Shown here: positions 27,824 through 37,060 of the stretch, in pieces
Position numbering within the stretch: position 1 is the first letter of the stretch
How the letters are laid out: every line of letters starts with the position of its first letter
Assembly: GCA_963843805.1 (NCBI GenBank)
Contig: CAWJLY010000009.1
Location: 1,007,216-1,071,215, forward strand
From: Ideonella_A sp963843805
GTDB lineage: Bacteria > Pseudomonadota > Gammaproteobacteria > Burkholderiales > Burkholderiaceae_C
Length of the DNA: 64,000 nucleotides
Direction of reading: 5' to 3'
Notes under the pieces: generated by a model
Seen by the model: only the letters and a program-made list of their open reading frames with translations
The model's database searches: none
Told to the model about the DNA's origin: nothing
Position numbers and translations under genes: made by a program

Positions 27824-28595
27824 ATGCGGCGTGTCGTTTTCAATCAAAAGGGCGGGGTCGGCAAATCAACGATCACCTGCAATCTGGCTGCGATCAGCGC
27901 GCATCAGGGCCTGCGGACATTGCTGGTCGATCTGGATTCGCAGTGCAACTCGACCCGCTACCTGCTCGGCGAGGCCGCCGATGCGCCGATGGTCAATGTG
28001 GCGGAAATGTTCGAGCAGACGCTGAAATTTCTGGCCCGCCCCCGAATCGACCGCCGAATTCATCTACGAAACGCCGTTCGAGCGCCTGCACCTGATGCCG
28101 TCATCGAACGCGCTCGACGAATTGCAGGCCAAGCTCGAATCGCGGCACAAGATCTACAAGCTGCGCGAGGCGCTCGACGAGATTGCCGATCGCTACGATC
28201 GGATCTACATCGATACCCCGCCGGCGCTGAACTTTTTCACCCGCTCGGCATTGATCGCCGCTGAAGGCTGCCTGATCCCGTTCGACTGCGACGATTTTTC
28301 GCGCCGGGCGCTGTATACGCTGCTCGAAAACGTGGAAGAGATCAAGGCCGATCACAACCCCGGGCTGCGGGTCGAGGGGATCATCGTCAACCAGTTCCAG
28401 CCGCGCGCCAACCTGCCTCAGCGGCTTGTCCAGGAACTGATCGACGAAGGGCTGCCGGTCTTGCAGCCGTATATCGGCGCGTCGGTCCGGATCCGCGAGT
28501 CTCATCAACTGGCCACCCCGATGATCCATCTCGATCCGCGCCACCGGCTGACTCAGGAGCTGGTGGCCCTGCACGACGCCTTGCCCGGCGGATGA
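27824..28595 (+). CDS. ParA-family ATPase, one frameshift
   Basis: About 257 residues when joined. It begins MRRVVFNQKGGVGKSTITCN, a deviant Walker A (KGGVGKST) at the very N-terminus, followed by LLVDLDSQCNSTRYLLG. The second part has DRYDRIYIDTPPALNFFTRSA (Walker B region) and GIIVNQFQPRANLPQRLV. A run of five C near 28.04 kb is one too long; with four C the frame continues as ARPESTAEFIYETPFERLHL into the second part. Such proteins bind ATP and position plasmids, chromosomes or protein assemblies. No ParB gene is nearby, so a role in positioning another cargo is likelier than chromosome segregation. The stop overlaps the start of the lipid kinase gene (ATGA). Confidence 0.88.
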
Positions 28596-29602
28596 CGGTA
28601 CCCTCGGCAGCGGGCCCGGTGTTCATCGTGCTGAATGCCGGATCGGGGCATCAGGATCGGCAGGCACGGGTCGGTGCGATTGGCAACGCCATGGGGCGCG
28701 CCGGGCGCCACCATGAGTTGCTGCTGTTCGATCGACAGCGCCCGATCGAGCGGGTTGCAGGCCAGGCAGTCGAAGCCGCCCGCGCAGCCGGCGGTGTGGT
28801 CGTCGCCGCTGGCGGCGACGGCACCATCAATGCAGTGGCACAGGCGGCGATTGGCAGCGGCTGTGCATTTGGCGTTCTACCGCAGGGCACCTTCAATTAT
28901 TTCGGACGCACCCACGGTATTCCGGAAGAGACGCCGGCAGCCCTCGAGTTGCTGCTGAGTGGCCATCCGACACCGGTTCAGGTGGGCCGCGTCAACGGCA
29001 AGATCTTTCTTGTCAATGCCAGCCTGGGCCTGTATCCGCAACTGCTCGAGGATCGTGAGGGATTCAAGAATCGCTTCGGACGCAGCCGTGTGATCGCGAT
29101 GATTGCCGCGACGGTCAGCCTGCTGCGCGAGCATCGGCAATTGCTGCTGACGGTCGATTGGACGGGCGACGAACCCCCGTTGGCGCCGACCGGCCAGTCA
29201 GGGGCGGGCAGCGGCGCGCGAGTCATCAAGACGCCGACGCTGTTTGTCGGCAACAACCGGCTGCAGCTCGACCAGATCGGGATCAGAGAGGCGCCCGAGC
29301 TGGATCGCGGCCGGCTGGTCGCCATTGCGCCGCGGGCCATCGGCACCCTCAGCATGTTTGGCATGGCGTTGCTGGGCGCCATCGGTCAGCTTGGCGACGC
29401 TGATTCGGTGCGTAGCCTGGCCTTCGAGCGCATGCGCGTGGCGCCGAAGAGCCGATGGGGCCGGCGCCGGCTGAAACTGGCGACCGACGGCGAAATCGTC
29501 TGGATGCAGCCACCCTTCGAGTTCAGCGTCTGCGAACAACCACTGTGGCTGATCAAGCGCATGGTTGCGGATGGACCAGTCACTGAGAGCACCGCGGCAT
29601 GA
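28592..29602 (+). CDS. Diacylglycerol kinase catalytic-domain protein
   Basis: 336 residues, soluble. The DAGK catalytic domain lies at residues 8-135, with NAGSGHQDRQ (nucleotide-site Asn) and the central GGDGTIN at 74-80, then LPQGTFNYFGRTHGIP. The C-terminal beta-rich domain follows (VGRVNGKIFLVNASLGLYP; TPTLFVGNN; KLATDGEIVWMQPPFEF). The family phosphorylates diacylglycerol, sphingoid bases or related lipids with ATP. Unlike E. coli DgkA it has no membrane helices and is of the YegS/DgkB type. It is coupled by ATGA overlaps to both the ParA gene before it and the phosphoesterase after it, so the three products are probably needed together. Confidence 0.9.
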   Translation: MTVPSAAGPVFIVLNAGSGHQDRQARVGAIGNAMGRAGRHHELLLFDRQRPIERVAGQAVEAARAAGGVVVAAGGDGTINAVAQAAIGSGCAFGVLPQGTFNYFGRTHGIPEETPAALELLLSGHPTPVQVGRVNGKIFLVNASLGLYPQLLEDREGFKNRFGRSRVIAMIAATVSLLREHRQLLLTVDWTGDEPPLAPTGQSGAGSGARVIKTPTLFVGNNRLQLDQIGIREAPELDRGRLVAIAPRAIGTLSMFGMALLGAIGQLGDADSVRSLAFERMRVAPKSRWGRRRLKLATDGEIVWMQPPFEFSVCEQPLWLIKRMVADGPVTESTAA

Positions 29603-30459
29603 CCAGTGTGCTGCAGATTTCGGATACCCATTTCGGAACCGAGCGGGCCCCGGTCGTGCAGGCGCTGGCACAGCTGGTCGACCGGCAGAGACCGGACGTC
29701 CTGCTCGTATCGGGCGACATCACGCAGCGCGCCACGGTGGCGCAGTTCCAGGCGGCGCGTGCATTCATCGACCGGTTGAAAGTGCCGCGCGAGTTGGCCA
29801 TTCCAGGCAACCACGACATCGCGCTGTTCAATGTGGTCGAGCGGATTTTTTGGCCCTATCGCAACTTCCGCCGATTTTTCGGCCCCGATCTTGAACCGGA
29901 ACTGGATCTGCCAGATCTGCTGCTGCTGACCCTGAATACGACGCGCCGCTGGCGCCATGTCGATGGCGAGCTCGACAGCTCACAGATCGAACGGGTGGCG
30001 CAGCGACTGTGGGCAGCGGCCCCTGGCCAGTTGCGAATTGTTGTCACACATCAGCCGGTGTCGGTCAGCCGGCCGACGGACCGGCACAACCTGCTGCATG
30101 GCCACGCCGAGGCCATTCGTCGGTGGGGCGCAGCCGGCGCCGATCTCATTTTGGGTGGCCATATTCACCTGCCTTTCGTACGCGCCTTGCATCACGCCGG
30201 ACCGAATCTGCAGCGGCCGCTGTGGGCGGTGCAGGCAGGAACGGCACTGTCAAGCCGGGTTCGCCACGAGGCCGAGAATTCCGTCAACCTGATTCGGTTC
30301 GACGCCCCGACGGACGACAGTCGATCGCAACCGGACGGGGCGCGGCAGGTGCTGGTCGAGCGCTGGGATTTCGAACCGGCGTCGGCCGAGTTCGTTGTTC
30401 ACGAGCAACATCGCTTGGCGTGTGGCGCTGTCGACGCCAGTGGATCAACAGTCGGTTGA
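29599..30459 (+). CDS. Calcineurin-like metallophosphoesterase
   Basis: 286 residues. All metal-binding blocks of the family are visible in order: D-x-H in QISDTHFG, GD in LLVSGDITQ, GNHD in AIPGNHDIA, a His in VVTHQPV, and GGHIH in LILGGHIHLPF. A WAVQAGTALS segment follows. No signal peptide, so cytosolic. Members hydrolyse cyclic nucleotides, nucleotides or phospholipid head-group esters. Because it is translationally coupled to a lipid kinase, a lipid or lipid-linked phosphate is a reasonable guess for the substrate; a cNMP phosphodiesterase role is an alternative given the cNMP-binding protein upstream. Confidence 0.9.
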   Translation: MTSVLQISDTHFGTERAPVVQALAQLVDRQRPDVLLVSGDITQRATVAQFQAARAFIDRLKVPRELAIPGNHDIALFNVVERIFWPYRNFRRFFGPDLEPELDLPDLLLLTLNTTRRWRHVDGELDSSQIERVAQRLWAAAPGQLRIVVTHQPVSVSRPTDRHNLLHGHAEAIRRWGAAGADLILGGHIHLPFVRALHHAGPNLQRPLWAVQAGTALSSRVRHEAENSVNLIRFDAPTDDSRSQPDGARQVLVERWDFEPASAEFVVHEQHRLACGAVDASGSTVG

Positions 30460-30618
30460 GGGGCAAGGTCATTCGGCCGTGGTGGTCGCACGCGCGCAGG
30501 GCGGCGACAATTCACCAGTCTGTTTCGCATTCATTTTTCTTCGTCCTCGGCAGGCCCGTTCAGTTTCCGCACATCGTGCCGGTGCTGTCGGGGATGTCGC
30601 CCCAGTGAATTTTTTCCC

Positions 30619-31170
30619 ATGTCATTGACTACTTCCGACCCGTCCGTCGCTCGAACCACATTCCCTGTTCGTCCCGCTTCGTTGCGCGATGCCAAACCGA
30701 TTGGCGAAGTCCATGTCGCCGCGTGGCAGGCAGCGGTCAGCGCCGCGGGGCCGGCCGAAGCGATGCACAGCTTTGCGCTCGACCGCTGTCAGTCGTATTG
30801 GCGCGAGGCCATCGATCTGTGCGAACCCCAAGTGCTGGTGGCAACCGACAACGACAAGGTGGTCGGCTTTGTCGGATTCGATCGCTCACGCGACAAGGGA
30901 ACACCGTCGACGACTGGCGAGTTGTGGGCCGTCTACGTCAGCCCGTCACACTGGGGGCGAGGTGTCGGCCTTGCCTTGTGGGATGCAGCGCGAGACGGTC
31001 TGCAAGAAGAGGGCTGCACCAAGGTCAGCATCTGGTTGCCGATGCGCTTCGAACGAACCATGCGCTTTGTCGAGCTGGCCGGTTTCAAGCGCGAGCCGTC
31101 GTCGGCCAAGACGGTCGAAATCGGCGGCGCCCGCATCGAGGAAATTCGCCTCAATCGCAGCGTCATCTGA
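30619..31170 (+). CDS. GNAT-family N-acetyltransferase
   Basis: 183 residues. The GNAT fold spans residues 16-175: VRPASLRDAKPIGEVHVAAW (N-terminal strand and helix), VGFVGFDRSR, the LWAVYVSPSHWGRGVGLALW segment containing the acetyl-CoA-binding Q/R-x-x-G-x-G/A motif (here WGRGVG), and ERTMRFVELAGFKREP. It transfers an acetyl group from acetyl-CoA to an unknown amine. It stands after the phosphoesterase with a 159-base gap that holds no other recognisable feature. Confidence 0.88.
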   Translation: MSLTTSDPSVARTTFPVRPASLRDAKPIGEVHVAAWQAAVSAAGPAEAMHSFALDRCQSYWREAIDLCEPQVLVATDNDKVVGFVGFDRSRDKGTPSTTGELWAVYVSPSHWGRGVGLALWDAARDGLQEEGCTKVSIWLPMRFERTMRFVELAGFKREPSSAKTVEIGGARIEEIRLNRSVI

Positions 31171-31354
31171 ACTGCGTTGACACGTTGGGCGTCTGGCGCC
31201 CGGCGGGGCAAGCATGACGGATCCAGCGCGCACTGTCGTCCAAAGCCTGACCCGATGTTGCGCATTTCACTGACATTGCGCAGTGGCTGGCACCCGATGC
31301 AACTTGATGTGTTGCGATTTAATCTTGCCATATCTGCTGCGCGCTGGAGACGTC

Positions 31355-31585
31355 ATGAATAGCATTCCGATCAGCCTCGATTTGCCACCGAGTTACGAAT
31401 TGCGGTTTCAGTCTCTCTTCAGCGAGGGCAGGGCCTTGGCATTCCCGTGTGACGATGGCGGCACTGTGCCTCTCGACAGTTTGAGCGAGCGCGCCCGCAT
31501 CAATTATTTCTATGCGCGCGCAGTTGTGGGCCGCGAGTATGCGGTTCCGGTCATTCGCGCTGCTGCCGCTTCCGGCCGTCATTGA
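31355..31585 (+). CDS. Small conserved hypothetical protein
   Basis: 76 residues. GGAGA precedes the ATG by six bases. The sequence SLDLPPSYELRFQSLF, then EGRALAFPCDDGGTVPLDSL and RARINYFYARAVVGREYAVPV is soluble and compact, of a type I recall as a small conserved family in betaproteobacteria with no function assigned. No signal peptide, membrane segment or metal motif. The 184-base gap upstream and its own ribosome-binding site suggest an independent small gene. Confidence 0.65.
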   Translation: MNSIPISLDLPPSYELRFQSLFSEGRALAFPCDDGGTVPLDSLSERARINYFYARAVVGREYAVPVIRAAAASGRH

Positions 31586-31705
31586 CCGTCACTGTGCAGT
31601 TACCATGGACGGCACGGCTGCCTGACCGACCGTTATCCCGCCGCCCATCCGGATTGTTCCCTCCCGCCAGCCTGGCGTCCAGGTTGCGCACCTGCTGCCG
31701 CTGCC

Positions 31706-32627
31706 ATGGCTTCAAGCTTGCTTGCCCTGCTAGACGATATCGCCACGGTACTCGACGATGTTGCGGTCCTGACCAAGGTCGCAGCGAAAAAGACCGCCGG
31801 TGTGCTCGGCGACGATCTGGCGCTCAATGCCCAGCAGGTCAGTGGCGTCGCCGCTGACCGCGAACTGCCGGTGGTCTGGGCGGTTGCCAAGGGCTCGGCA
31901 ATGAACAAGGCGATTCTGGTGCCGCTGGCATTGGCCATCAGCAGCTTCATTGCCTGGGCAGTAACCCCGTTGCTGATGCTCGGCGGGCTGTTCTTGTGTT
32001 TCGAAGGGTTCGAGAAGCTTGCCCACAAGTTTCTCACAGCGCGCGACGACGACGAGGCTCGACCATGCCGAGCTGGCCAAGGCTGTTGCCGACCCGAAGC
32101 TCGATCTGGTGGCCTTCGAGAAGGACAAGATCAAGGGCGCGATCCGCACCGATTTCGTCCTGTCGGCCGAAATCATCGCGATCACGCTGGGCACCGTGCA
32201 GGCGGCCGACTTCCTGACCCAGGTCGTCGGTGCTGATCGGTATCGCGGCGATCATGACGGTGGGTGTTTACGGCTTTGTCGCCGGCATCGTCAAGCTCGA
32301 TGATCTGGGCTTGTATATGAGCAGGCTCGCCGGCGCCCGGGCTGCGGTCGGCCGTGGCATCTTCTCGCCGCGCCTTATCTGATGAAGGGCCTGACGATCG
32401 CCGGCACCGCCGCGATGTTTCTGGTCGGCGGCGGCATCCTGAGCCATGGCATTGCGCCGCTTGGCCATGCGATCGACGCGCTTGGGGCGAGGCGGCGGCG
32501 GGCTGATCGGCGGCGTTGCTGCCCGCTCTGCTGAACGGGCTGGTCGGGATCGCGGCCGGTGGGTGTCGCGGTGCTGCTGTTCAATGCAGTGCGGTGCGGC
32601 ATGCGCAGGCGATTTGCCGCCGCCTGA
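31706..32627 (+). pseudogene. DUF808 (YedI-type) membrane protein, multiply frameshifted
   Basis: About 300 residues when reassembled across at least five frame changes. The start MASSLLALLDDIATVLDDVA followed by KVAAKKTAGVLGDDLALNAQ and a hydrophobic helix (ILVPLALAISSFIAWAVTPL) is the DUF808 N-terminus. Later blocks recovered in other frames are LVAFEKDKIKGAIRTDFVLS, IIAITLGTVQAADF, VGVYGFVAGIVKLDDLGLY and a final VLLFNAVRCGMRRRF before a TGA. The family is a multi-pass inner-membrane protein of unknown function. Every conserved block is present, so the damage looks like sequence error. Confidence 0.75.
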
Positions 32628-32648
32628 AGTCACGGCGCGGTCGAAGAC

Positions 32649-33530
32649 TCAGAGAAACAGCGCCGGATCGACCATCGCCTGATTCAGGCTGACCGACCAA
32701 TGCAGGTGCGGGCCGGTGACCCGTCCGGTGGCGCCGACGGTTGCAATGCGCTGACCGGCGGCGACCCGGTCGCCGACCCGCACCGAGTGTCGAATCGAGG
32801 TGGCAGAACATCGACAGCAGGCCGGCGCCATGGTCGAGCCAGACGGTATTGCCGTTGAAAAAATAGTCGCCGACATCGATCACCCGTCCTGCCGCCGGAG
32901 CGACCACTGGCGGACCCGGTCGGCGCTGCGATGTCCATCCCGCTGTGCGGATTGCGCGGCTTGCCATTGAAGAAGCGGCGCAGGCCGAACGAACTCGACC
33001 GCCGGCCTTCGGTCGGTGGCCTGCAGGCGCAGCGACGCCGGCTGTCGTCGCTGACCGTGGCGATCACCTGTGCCTGATGTGCGCGTTCGCGTTGGTGGCG
33101 GGCCAGGTCGCGCGACGACAGATCGACCTTGCCGGGTTTGACTGTCAGTCGCTGCTCGGCATAGTCGGCCGGCGCCGATCGTGATAGCTCGATGGTTTCG
33201 GCCGGCTGCCCGGGCAGCTGCACGCGAACCTGTTGGCTGGCCAGGCGGCGCCGACAGCGCGATGCCGATCACGGCGATCCAGCCTTGCGCGCTTTCGACG
33301 ACCAAGGCCGGGCGTTCGCCGGCCCACGCGCGGGGCCGCGCCGTGCCGCTGCGGCGATGTCGAGCAGCGCGATGCCGCCGGGCACCAGGCGCTGCGTGGG
33401 CAGTTCGATGGCCGCTGCGCCACGAGCCGGTGGCGCCGGCCGGCAATCAGGCCGGCCAGCCGGCCACGACACCGCCGAGCATGTGCAGGGCCTGGCGGCG
33501 GCGCCGAGGACTGTTGCAGTGTCCGATCAT
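32649..33530 (-). pseudogene. M23 (LytM-type) peptidoglycan metallopeptidase, multiply frameshifted
   Basis: About 290 residues in four or more frame segments. The probable ATG gives an Arg-rich N-terminus (PRRRRQALHMLGGVVAGW), a possible signal peptide, then ELPTQRLVPGGIALLDI, GQPAETIELSRSAPADYAEQ and the pre-catalytic VKPGKVDLSSRDLARHQRE. The catalytic domain shows FNGKPRNPHSGMDIA (metal His and Asp) and GPHLHWSVSLN (the HxH zinc motif) near the C-terminus. It cuts peptide cross-links in the periplasm or, if degenerate elsewhere, activates amidases; with both metal motifs intact an active hydrolase is expected. Confidence 0.8.
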
Positions 33531-33633
33531 TCGATAAACTTTCCGACTCGAATCATCGCAGTTTGCCTGGTTGAACGTGTCGACAATTGCGGCTGGCGTC
33601 ATCGATGCCGCGTTGCTGCGGCGGAGAAAACTC

Positions 33634-33857
33634 TTGAAAACCTACCACATCGAATTGCAGCGTCTGAAGGCCGCCAAGCAGGGCAATGGCCTGGTCGAGT
33701 TTGCCATCGATGCCCAACTGGCGCCGCGCCCGCCTGGCGACGAACCACGCCAACCAGCGTCCTCAGCATGACCGAGGCCAATGCGCGGGTCCTGCTGGCG
33801 CTGCTGAAGGCGCAGCTCGGCGACATCGACAAGCGCAAGGCGCGAAGCCAGCGCTGA
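33634..33857 (+). CDS. Small conserved hypothetical protein, one frameshift
   Basis: About 74 residues when joined. A TTG start with GGAG nine bases upstream gives LKTYHIELQRLKAAKQGNGL and VEFAIDAQLAPRPPGDE. After a one-base shift near 33.75 kb the sequence continues TPTSVLSMTEANARVLLALL and ends in KAQLGDIDKRKARSQR. The second half is a helical, basic-ended segment of a type common in small Burkholderiales proteins. No function is recognised. Its stop lies only nine bases from the stop of the minus-strand ureD, so the two converge. Confidence 0.55.
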
Positions 33858-33865
33858 AGCGCAGA

Positions 33866-34707
33866 TCAGCTAGTGCGCCAGATTCGTGGCGGATTGGCGG
33901 CCAGCGCCCATGCCGCCTGGCGCCAGACTCGCGCGAACCTGCGACAACAGCTTGCATCGCCGGTTCGGTCCGTTGCGCCAGCACCCGCAGCACGACCAGG
34001 CGATCGTTCGGCGAGGTGGCGCCGGCGCTGCCGGGCCAACCAGCTACTGCCGCGTGCTTCGCGGGCCAGTTCGAGCAGGCGCTGCGCGCAGCGCTGTCGT
34101 CGATCGCATCGCCCCCGGCTGAACCAGACGATTGCCAGCACGCGCGTGGCCGGCCCAGCCGAGCGGGCCATCGAGCAGACGGCGATCGGCGCCATCGACG
34201 AATGCGCGCTCCAACCAACAGCCTGGCAGCTCGATCTGCTGCAGTGATGCTGCCCTGGTCGAAAGGTTCGCCACTGGCGGGCAGGCCAAGCGCCAGCGTG
34301 TCCCAGCCGATCATCTCGAGCGCCGGCATCGAGGCTGAAGCTCAAGCGATTTTCGGCCCGCGTGGCGCGGTGGCAGATCGTTTCCATCGGCAGCCATTCG
34401 AGGCGCGCGCCGGCGGCCACGCTCGCATCGACCTGTTGCTGCGCCAACTCGCCCGCACTGCGGTAGAAACGCGTCGCACCTGGAGTCGTCAGTACCACAT
34501 GGCTGCCCGCGGAGAGTCGCATTGACAGTTCGAGTACATCGCCGCCGACCAGCCACCGGGCGGATGGACCAGGATGTGATGGCAGACCCGCGGCCCTTCC
34601 GGATACAGGCTGGCCAGTACCCGCATCGGCCCGTGATGGCGGCTGCGCGATCGGGTCGTCTCGCCATCGAAATCGTAGTCGAGTGCGAGACGACCGTGCC
34701 AGCCCAT
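33866..34707 (-). pseudogene. ureD: Urease accessory protein UreD, orphan and multiply frameshifted
   Basis: Reassembled over several frames the product is about 280 residues with clear UreD blocks: GWHGRLALDYDFDGETTRSR, GPMRVLASLYPEGPRVCHH, LVHPPGG, HVVLTTPGATRFYRS, ARLEWLPMETICH, MIGWDTLALGLPASGE, LLDGPLGWAGHARAG, VLAQRTEP and a C-terminal NPPRIWRT. UreD/UreH is a chaperone that holds urease apoprotein while nickel is inserted with UreF and UreG. No ureA, B, C, E, F or G lies in the window, which is unusual because ureD normally heads that operon. The first ATG is in frame with the end of rmlC as sequenced, probably because an insertion hid the rmlC stop. The protein family call is firm; functionality is not. 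Confidence 0.8.
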
Positions 34708-34720
34708 CAGCGCAGGGCGG

Positions 34721-35263
34721 TCAATGACGGCGCGGTCTGCGTCCTTGCCTGACAGCGACGGCGGCTCGCCGCCGAGCGCGTCGAGCGGCCAGGCGATCGC
34801 CAGCTGCGGATCATCCCAACGCACTGCGCCTTCGAGTTCCGGCGCGTAGTAGTCGGTTGTCTTGTACAGGAAATCGGCGCTGTCGCTGGTCACCATGAAG
34901 CCGTGCGCCAGGCCCGGCGGGATCCACATCTGCTTGTGGTTGCTGCCGCTCAGTTCGACGCCGACCCATTGGCCGAAGCGTCGGGCTGTCGCGGCGGATA
35001 TCGACCGCAACATCGAAGACGCTGCCCTGCGTCACCCGAACCAGCTTGCCCTGCGCGTGTGGCGGGCGCTGGAAATGCAGGCCGCGCAACACGCCGCGCG
35101 GCCGAGCGCGAATGGTTGTCCTGAACGAAGGTGACGCGATTGGCCGACGGCATCCTCGAAGACCTTCTGATTGAAGCTTTCCATGAAGAAGCCACGCTCG
35201 TCGCCGAACACCTTGGGCTCGAAGATCAGCACGCCGTCGATTGCCGTTCGTGGTGAGCTTCAT
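34721..35263 (-). CDS. rmlC: dTDP-4-dehydrorhamnose 3,5-epimerase, frameshifted
   Basis: Third enzyme of dTDP-L-rhamnose synthesis; epimerises C3 and C5 of dTDP-4-keto-6-deoxyglucose. About 180 residues when joined: MKLTTNAIDGVLIFEPKVFG after removing one G, DERGFFMESFNQKVFEDAVG, HFVQDNHSRSARGVLRGLHF after removing two C duplications (catalytic His in the VQDNHS region), PHAQGKLVRV, FDVAVDIRRDSPT, GFMVTSDSADFLYKTTDYYA. The start overlaps the rmlA stop (TGATG). The 3' end is uncertain: in the sequence as given the frame runs on into ureD, while a TGA at 34723-34721 in another frame is where the family length predicts the stop. Confidence 0.88.
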
Positions 35264-36145
35264 CAGAACACCCGCTCGTCGAGGATTTGCAACAGGTACT
35301 GGCCATAGCCGTTCTTGGCCAGCGGCTCGGCCAGCGCCTGCAATTGCCGCCGATCGATCCAGCCCGATCGGTAGGCGATTTCCTCCGGGCATGCGACCTT
35401 CAGACCTTGGCGCTTTTCCAGCGTGGCGATGAACTGGCCGGCCTCGAGCAGGCTGTCGTGGGTGCCGGTATCGAGCCAGGCATAGCCGCGGCCCATGATC
35501 TCGACATCGAGCTGGCCTTGCTGCAGATAGTGCGCGTTGACCGTCGTGATCTCGAGTTCGCCGCGCGCCGAGGGCTTGATGCTGGCGGCGATGTCGCAGA
35601 CCTGCTCATCGTAGAAATAAAGGCCGGTCACCGCATAGTTGCTTTTCGGCTGCTTCGGCTTTTCCTCGATGCTCAGCGCGCGTCGCTCGGCATCGAACTC
35701 GACCACGCCGTATCGCTCAGGGTCATGCACGTGATAGGCAAACACCGTTGCACCGGTTTCACGCGCGTCAGCCGATTCGAGCAACTGCTGGAAACTGTGG
35801 CCGAAAAACAGGTTGTCGCCGAGCACCAGCGCGCTGGGCGCGCCGCCGATGAAATCGCGCCCGAGGATGAAGGCCTGCGCCAGGCCGTCAGGGCTGGGTT
35901 GCACGCAGTAGCTGATAGTTCAAACCCCAGCGCTCGCCGTCACCGAGCAGCGCTTCGAAGCGCGGCGTATCTTGCGGCGTGCTGATCACCAGGATGTCGC
36001 GGATGCCAGACAGCATCAGCGTCGACAACGGGTAATAGACCATCGGCTTGTCGTAGACCGGCAGCAATTGCTTGCTGATGGCCAGCGTGGCCGGATGCAG
36101 CCGGGTGCCCGAGCCTCCGGCGAGGATGATTCCTTTGCGGGTCAT
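35263..36145 (-). CDS. rmlA: Glucose-1-phosphate thymidylyltransferase, one frameshift
   Basis: First enzyme of the dTDP-rhamnose pathway: glucose-1-phosphate plus dTTP gives dTDP-glucose. About 293 residues. The N-terminal KGIILAGGSGTRLHPATL is the nucleotide-binding GxGxRL signature, followed by SKQLLPVYDKPMVYYPLSTL. After an extra C near 35.9 kb (in TATCAGCTAC) the protein continues with VQPSPDGLAQAFILGRDFIG, LVLGDNLFFGH, EEKPKQPKSNYAVTGLYFYD and WLDTGTHDSLLEA. All substrate motifs are present. Start set at the ATG giving MTRKGIIL, 19 bases after the rmlD stop. Feedback control by dTDP-rhamnose is typical of the family. Confidence 0.93.
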
Positions 36146-36164
36146 GACAATCTCTTCTCGGTGT

Positions 36165-37060
36165 TCAGGCAATCACTTCGCTCAGCATTCGATCGACACC
36201 CGACTCGCCAGTCGGGCAGCGTGACGCCGAAGGTCTGGCGCAGCTTGTCGGTTGCCATTCTGCGAATTGCCAGGCCGTCTGGCGGGCGTCGGAAATGCAC
36301 TGGTCGGCACGGCTGCGATGGCACTGTCGGCCACCTTGATCGGCTGGCCGGCGCGGCGGGCGAAATCGATCACGTGGCGGGCATAACCGTGCCAGCTTGT
36401 CTCGCCGGCCGCAACGGCATGGTAGGTGCCGGACACCGCCGTTTGTTGCAGCGCCGTTCGCAGTGCATGAACACTCAGATCGGCCAGCAGCTCGGCGCCG
36501 GTGGGCGCGCCGATCTGATCGTCGATCACGCTGAGCTGTTCGCGCTCTTTCGCCAGTTTCAGCATGGTCTTGGCAAAGTTGCCGCCGCGGGCCGCGTAGA
36601 CCCAGCTGGTTCGCAGAATCAGATGGTGGCAGCCACTGGCGCGGATGGCGTTTTCGCCCTCGAGTTTGGTCTGGCCGTAGACACTGAGCGGCCCGGTCGG
36701 TGAATCCTCGACCCACGGCGTGCTGCCGCTGCCGTCAAACACATAGTCGGTGCTGTAGTGCAGCAGCCAGGCGCCGCTGACGGCTGCTTCGCGTGCCAGC
36801 ACGGCGGGCGCGGTGGCGTTGATGGCGCGTGCCAGCGCGGGCTCGCTTTCGGCCTTGTCGACGGCGGTGTGGGCGGCCGAATTGACGATGATCTGCGGCG
36901 CAATCGCACGAATGGTTGCCGCCAGTGATTCGGGCTTCGAGAAATCGGCGCTGAAATCGGTGCTGTCGAAATCGAGCGCGACCACCTCGCCCAAGGTTGC
37001 CAGCGAGCGCTGCAATTCCCAGCCGACCTGGCCCCCTTTGCCGAGCAACAGAATCTTCAT
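36165..37060 (-). CDS. rmlD: dTDP-4-dehydrorhamnose reductase, frameshifted near the C-terminus
   Basis: Last enzyme of dTDP-L-rhamnose synthesis, an NAD(P)H-dependent SDR-fold reductase of about 298 residues. KILLLGKGGQVGWELQRSL is the cofactor site. IVNSAAHTAVDKAES, HYSTDYVFDGSG and the YGQTKLEGE catalytic Tyr-Lys motif are all visible, followed by RTSWVYAARGGNF. After breaks near 36.3 and 36.2 kb the C-terminus continues in other frames as MATDKLRQTFGVTLPDWRVG and then VDRMLSEVIA with a stop. The start overlaps the rmlB stop by one base (TGATG). Confidence 0.92.

Noticed and set aside
34489..35013. A real RmlC-UreD fusion protein.
   Set aside because: The frame is continuous only in an area full of insertions; the expected RmlC length places its stop at a TGA in the neighbouring frame, just before the UreD ATG.
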